Assembly: GCA_035713725.1 (NCBI GenBank)
Contig: DASTMZ010000229.1
Span: 1 to 7,883 of the forward strand
Length of the DNA: 7,883 nt
Reading direction: 5' to 3'
Source of the DNA: DASQPR01 sp035713725
GTDB lineage: Bacteria; Actinomycetota; Actinomycetes; Mycobacteriales; Micromonosporaceae
Shown: positions 6,763 through 7,883 of the stretch, one piece after another
How the letters are laid out: each line of letters opens with the position of its first letter
Position numbering within the stretch: position 1 is the stretch's first letter
The notes under the pieces: model-generated
Told to the model about the DNA's origin: nothing
Databases searched by the model: none
What the model saw: only the letters and a program-made list of their open reading frames with translations
Position numbers and translations under genes: made by a program

Positions 6763-7137
6763 TCAGACCACAAGCGTCGGCACGTCGTACCGACGGATGT
6801 TGACGTCTCGCGTGACCAGCGTGAGATCCTCGCACTGCGCCTGCGCGACGAGGACCCGGTCGAACGGATCACGGTGAATCGGCGGCAAGCCGCTGACCGC
6901 GACCGCGTGCCGTGAAGCGATCGGCAACTCGCGGAAGCCCACATCGCTGATGCGTTCGGCGAGGTCGACCGGCGCCCGAATCTTACCGATCGCTTGCTTG
7001 ATGACGACTTCCCAGACGCTCGCCGCGCTCACATAAACGTCGGGATCGGTGTCGAGCACGTGCTTCAGGTCGTCGGTCAGTCGTGCGTCGTCCGCCAGCC
7101 ACCACAGCACAACATGCGTGTCGAGGAGCAACCTCAC
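6763..7137 (-). CDS. vapC: VapC-type PIN-domain toxin (type II toxin-antitoxin)
   Basis: This 124-residue single PIN-domain protein is expected to be a magnesium-dependent endoribonuclease that blocks translation when released from its antitoxin. The acidic active-site residues are all present: Asp6 in LLLDTHVVLWW, Glu43 in ASVWEVVIK, Asp93 (with Asp90) in RDPFDRVLVAQA and Asp111 in LVTRD. Length is normal for VapC. The start is GTG 7137, which overlaps the antitoxin stop as GTGA (7134-7137). No Shine-Dalgarno sequence precedes it, so translation probably depends on ribosomes finishing the antitoxin, which keeps toxin output below antitoxin output. The RNA target cannot be read from the sequence. 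Confidence 0.94.
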   Translation of the reverse strand: MRLLLDTHVVLWWLADDARLTDDLKHVLDTDPDVYVSAASVWEVVIKQAIGKIRAPVDLAERISDVGFRELPIASRHAVAVSGLPPIHRDPFDRVLVAQAQCEDLTLVTRDVNIRRYDVPTLVV

Positions 7138-7391
7138 TGCGTGGCGCCGAAGTCCGCGGCGATCGACTCATTGACCGCGTCCGAGTCCCAGTCGTCAGCC
7201 AGCGTCAACGACCCAGCGAGCGACCCGCGCCCGCGCCGCGCGACCGCACGACGAAGCGGAACGACCTTTGCCACCGGTGTGCCAGCGCGACAGATCACGA
7301 TCTCTTCGCCGCGCTCGACGCGCTCGATGATCCGGGACAGATTGGTCTTCGTCTCGTGAATGTTGAATTGCGCCGTCACGTCGCCGGACAT
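7134..7391 (-). CDS. Phd/YefM-family antitoxin partner of the PIN toxin
   Basis: This 85-residue protein has the antitoxin layout. An N-terminal Phd/YefM-like DNA-binding fold covers about 7-52, with FNIHETKTNLSRIIERVERGEEIVI followed by RAGTPVAKVVPL. An acidic C-terminal tail (about 60-85, with LADDWDSDAVNESIAADFG) should wrap around and inhibit the PIN toxin. The ATG at 7391 follows AAGGAGG (7399-7405) by seven bases, the best ribosome binding site in the window. It is the first gene of the pair, overlaps the toxin gene by four bases, and probably represses its own promoter at the palindrome just upstream. Such antitoxins are often annotated either as VapB or as prevent-host-death proteins; the fold here is the latter. 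Confidence 0.93.
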   Translation of the reverse strand: MSGDVTAQFNIHETKTNLSRIIERVERGEEIVICRAGTPVAKVVPLRRAVARRGRGSLAGSLTLADDWDSDAVNESIAADFGATQ

Positions 7392-7398
7392 GTGGACG

Positions 7399-7418
7399 CC
7401 TCCTTAGCTAAGAGGTTA
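7399..7418 (-). promoter_or_regulatory. Toxin-antitoxin promoter with overlapping palindromic operator
   Basis: On the minus strand a TANNNT-type -10, TAACCT (7413-7418), runs directly into a palindrome: the core CTTAGCTAAG (7403-7412) is perfect, and CCTC/GAGG arms at 7412-7415 and 7399-7402 extend it with a one-base offset. The left arm on the plus strand contains the antitoxin Shine-Dalgarno complement (7399-7405). Binding of the antitoxin or toxin-antitoxin complex here would block both the -10 and the transcript start. The -35 region is not recognisable. Confidence 0.55.
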
Positions 7419-7497
7419 GTCCATCTCCGGTCGAATGCCCCGTCGGCCGGCCCGCAGCGCTCGCTCGCGGGTGGCGGCGACCGGGTTGAATGTACGC

Positions 7498-7883
7498 ATG
7501 GAAGTGCTGACCGGCATCGGACTCGCGGCGTCGGCCGGTCTCAACGCGTACATCCCGTTGCTCATCATCGGGCTGCTGAACCGCTTCACCGACCTGATCA
7601 CGTTGCCCGCCGGTTGGCAGTGGCTGTCCAACGGCTGGATGATCGCGATCCTCGCCGTGCTGCTCGCGATCGAGATCGTCGCGGACAAGGTGCCGGCGGT
7701 CGACAGCGTCAACGACGTCGTACAGACCGGGGTGCGCCCGGCCGCCGGCGGCCTCGCGTTCGGCGCGTCGTCGCAATCAGAGACGATCCGCGTGAGCGAT
7801 CCCGGCACGTTCTTCCACGGTCACGCCTGGGTCGGCATCGTGGCCGGCGCGATCATCGCGCTGATCCTGCACCTCATGAAGGC
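7498..7883 (+). CDS. DUF4126 membrane protein, N-terminal part (3' end outside window)
   Basis: The frame from ATG 7498 stays open to the window end (128 codons plus two bases). The product is an integral membrane protein of the DUF4126 family, of unknown function. Hydrophobic segments lie at about 1-27, 46-62 and 110-127. The family hallmark is the loop after the second segment, DKVPAVDSVNDVVQTGVRP (63-81), followed by AAGGLAFGA; before it come SAGLNAYIPLL and LPAGWQWLSN. No good ribosome binding site precedes the ATG (only CGGG at 7482-7485), so the start may be leaderless or slightly wrong. It is divergent from the toxin-antitoxin operon across 106 bases. Confidence 0.88.
   Translation, partial: MEVLTGIGLAASAGLNAYIPLLIIGLLNRFTDLITLPAGWQWLSNGWMIAILAVLLAIEIVADKVPAVDSVNDVVQTGVRPAAGGLAFGASSQSETIRVSDPGTFFHGHAWVGIVAGAIIALILHLMK

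Noticed and set aside
6994..7359. 121-codon plus-strand frame opposite the toxin-antitoxin genes
   Set aside because: It is antisense to two overlapping, well-supported genes, has no domain and no ribosome binding site that I can see.
7451..7471. CCCGC/GCGGG inverted repeat upstream of the DUF4126 gene
   Set aside because: The stem is only 5 bp in very G+C-rich sequence, with no relation to a recognisable promoter or start site.
7486..7497. TTGAAT six bases before the DUF4126 ATG as a leaderless -10
   Set aside because: The spacing fits, but the second A of the TANNNT pattern is missing, so the evidence is too weak for a feature.
7408..7808. Two minus-strand frames of 122 and 130 codons opposite the DUF4126 gene
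   Set aside because: The plus-strand frame carries the DUF4126 hallmark and membrane segments. The minus-strand products are low-complexity and typical of spurious hypothetical calls.

Overview
The window is a stretch of high-G+C bacterial chromosome, almost certainly from an actinomycete. The signs are strong G/C preference at third codon positions, several GTG starts, a NucS/EndoMS mismatch endonuclease (typical of actinobacteria and archaea), a DUF4126 membrane protein and a TANNNT-type leaderless start. Nine protein-coding genes can be supported; two are cut by the window edges. I see no rRNA, tRNA, insertion sequence, prophage or CRISPR array.

Layout. (1) 1-370, plus strand: C-terminal end of an aldehyde dehydrogenase. 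(2) 422-4181, minus strand: a likely two-gene peptidase operon. A kumamolisin/sedolisin-type S53 serine-carboxyl peptidase comes first, followed after 88 bases by an S9A prolyl oligopeptidase. Both have complete catalytic residues. Together they would form a cascade from protein to proline-containing peptides, if the S53 enzyme leaves the cell. (3) 4359-6009, plus strand, divergent from the peptidases: a Rieske non-haem iron oxygenase alpha subunit whose iron-site bridging residue is Glu, as in the glycine-betaine/carnitine group, then a small protein resembling DUF6869. (4) 6042-7391, minus strand: a Phd/YefM-type antitoxin and a VapC PIN-domain toxin overlapping by 4 bases, followed after 61 bases by nucS. 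(5) 7498-7883, plus strand: N-terminal part of a DUF4126 membrane protein.

The window mostly holds known families. The points most worth a second look are the toxin-antitoxin pair immediately upstream of the mismatch-repair nuclease gene with an apparent leaderless nucS start, a palindrome at the toxin-antitoxin promoter that covers both the -10 and the ribosome binding site, and the Glu-bridged Rieske enzyme, which argues against a default aromatic-ring label. I do not see a clearly undescribed multi-gene system.
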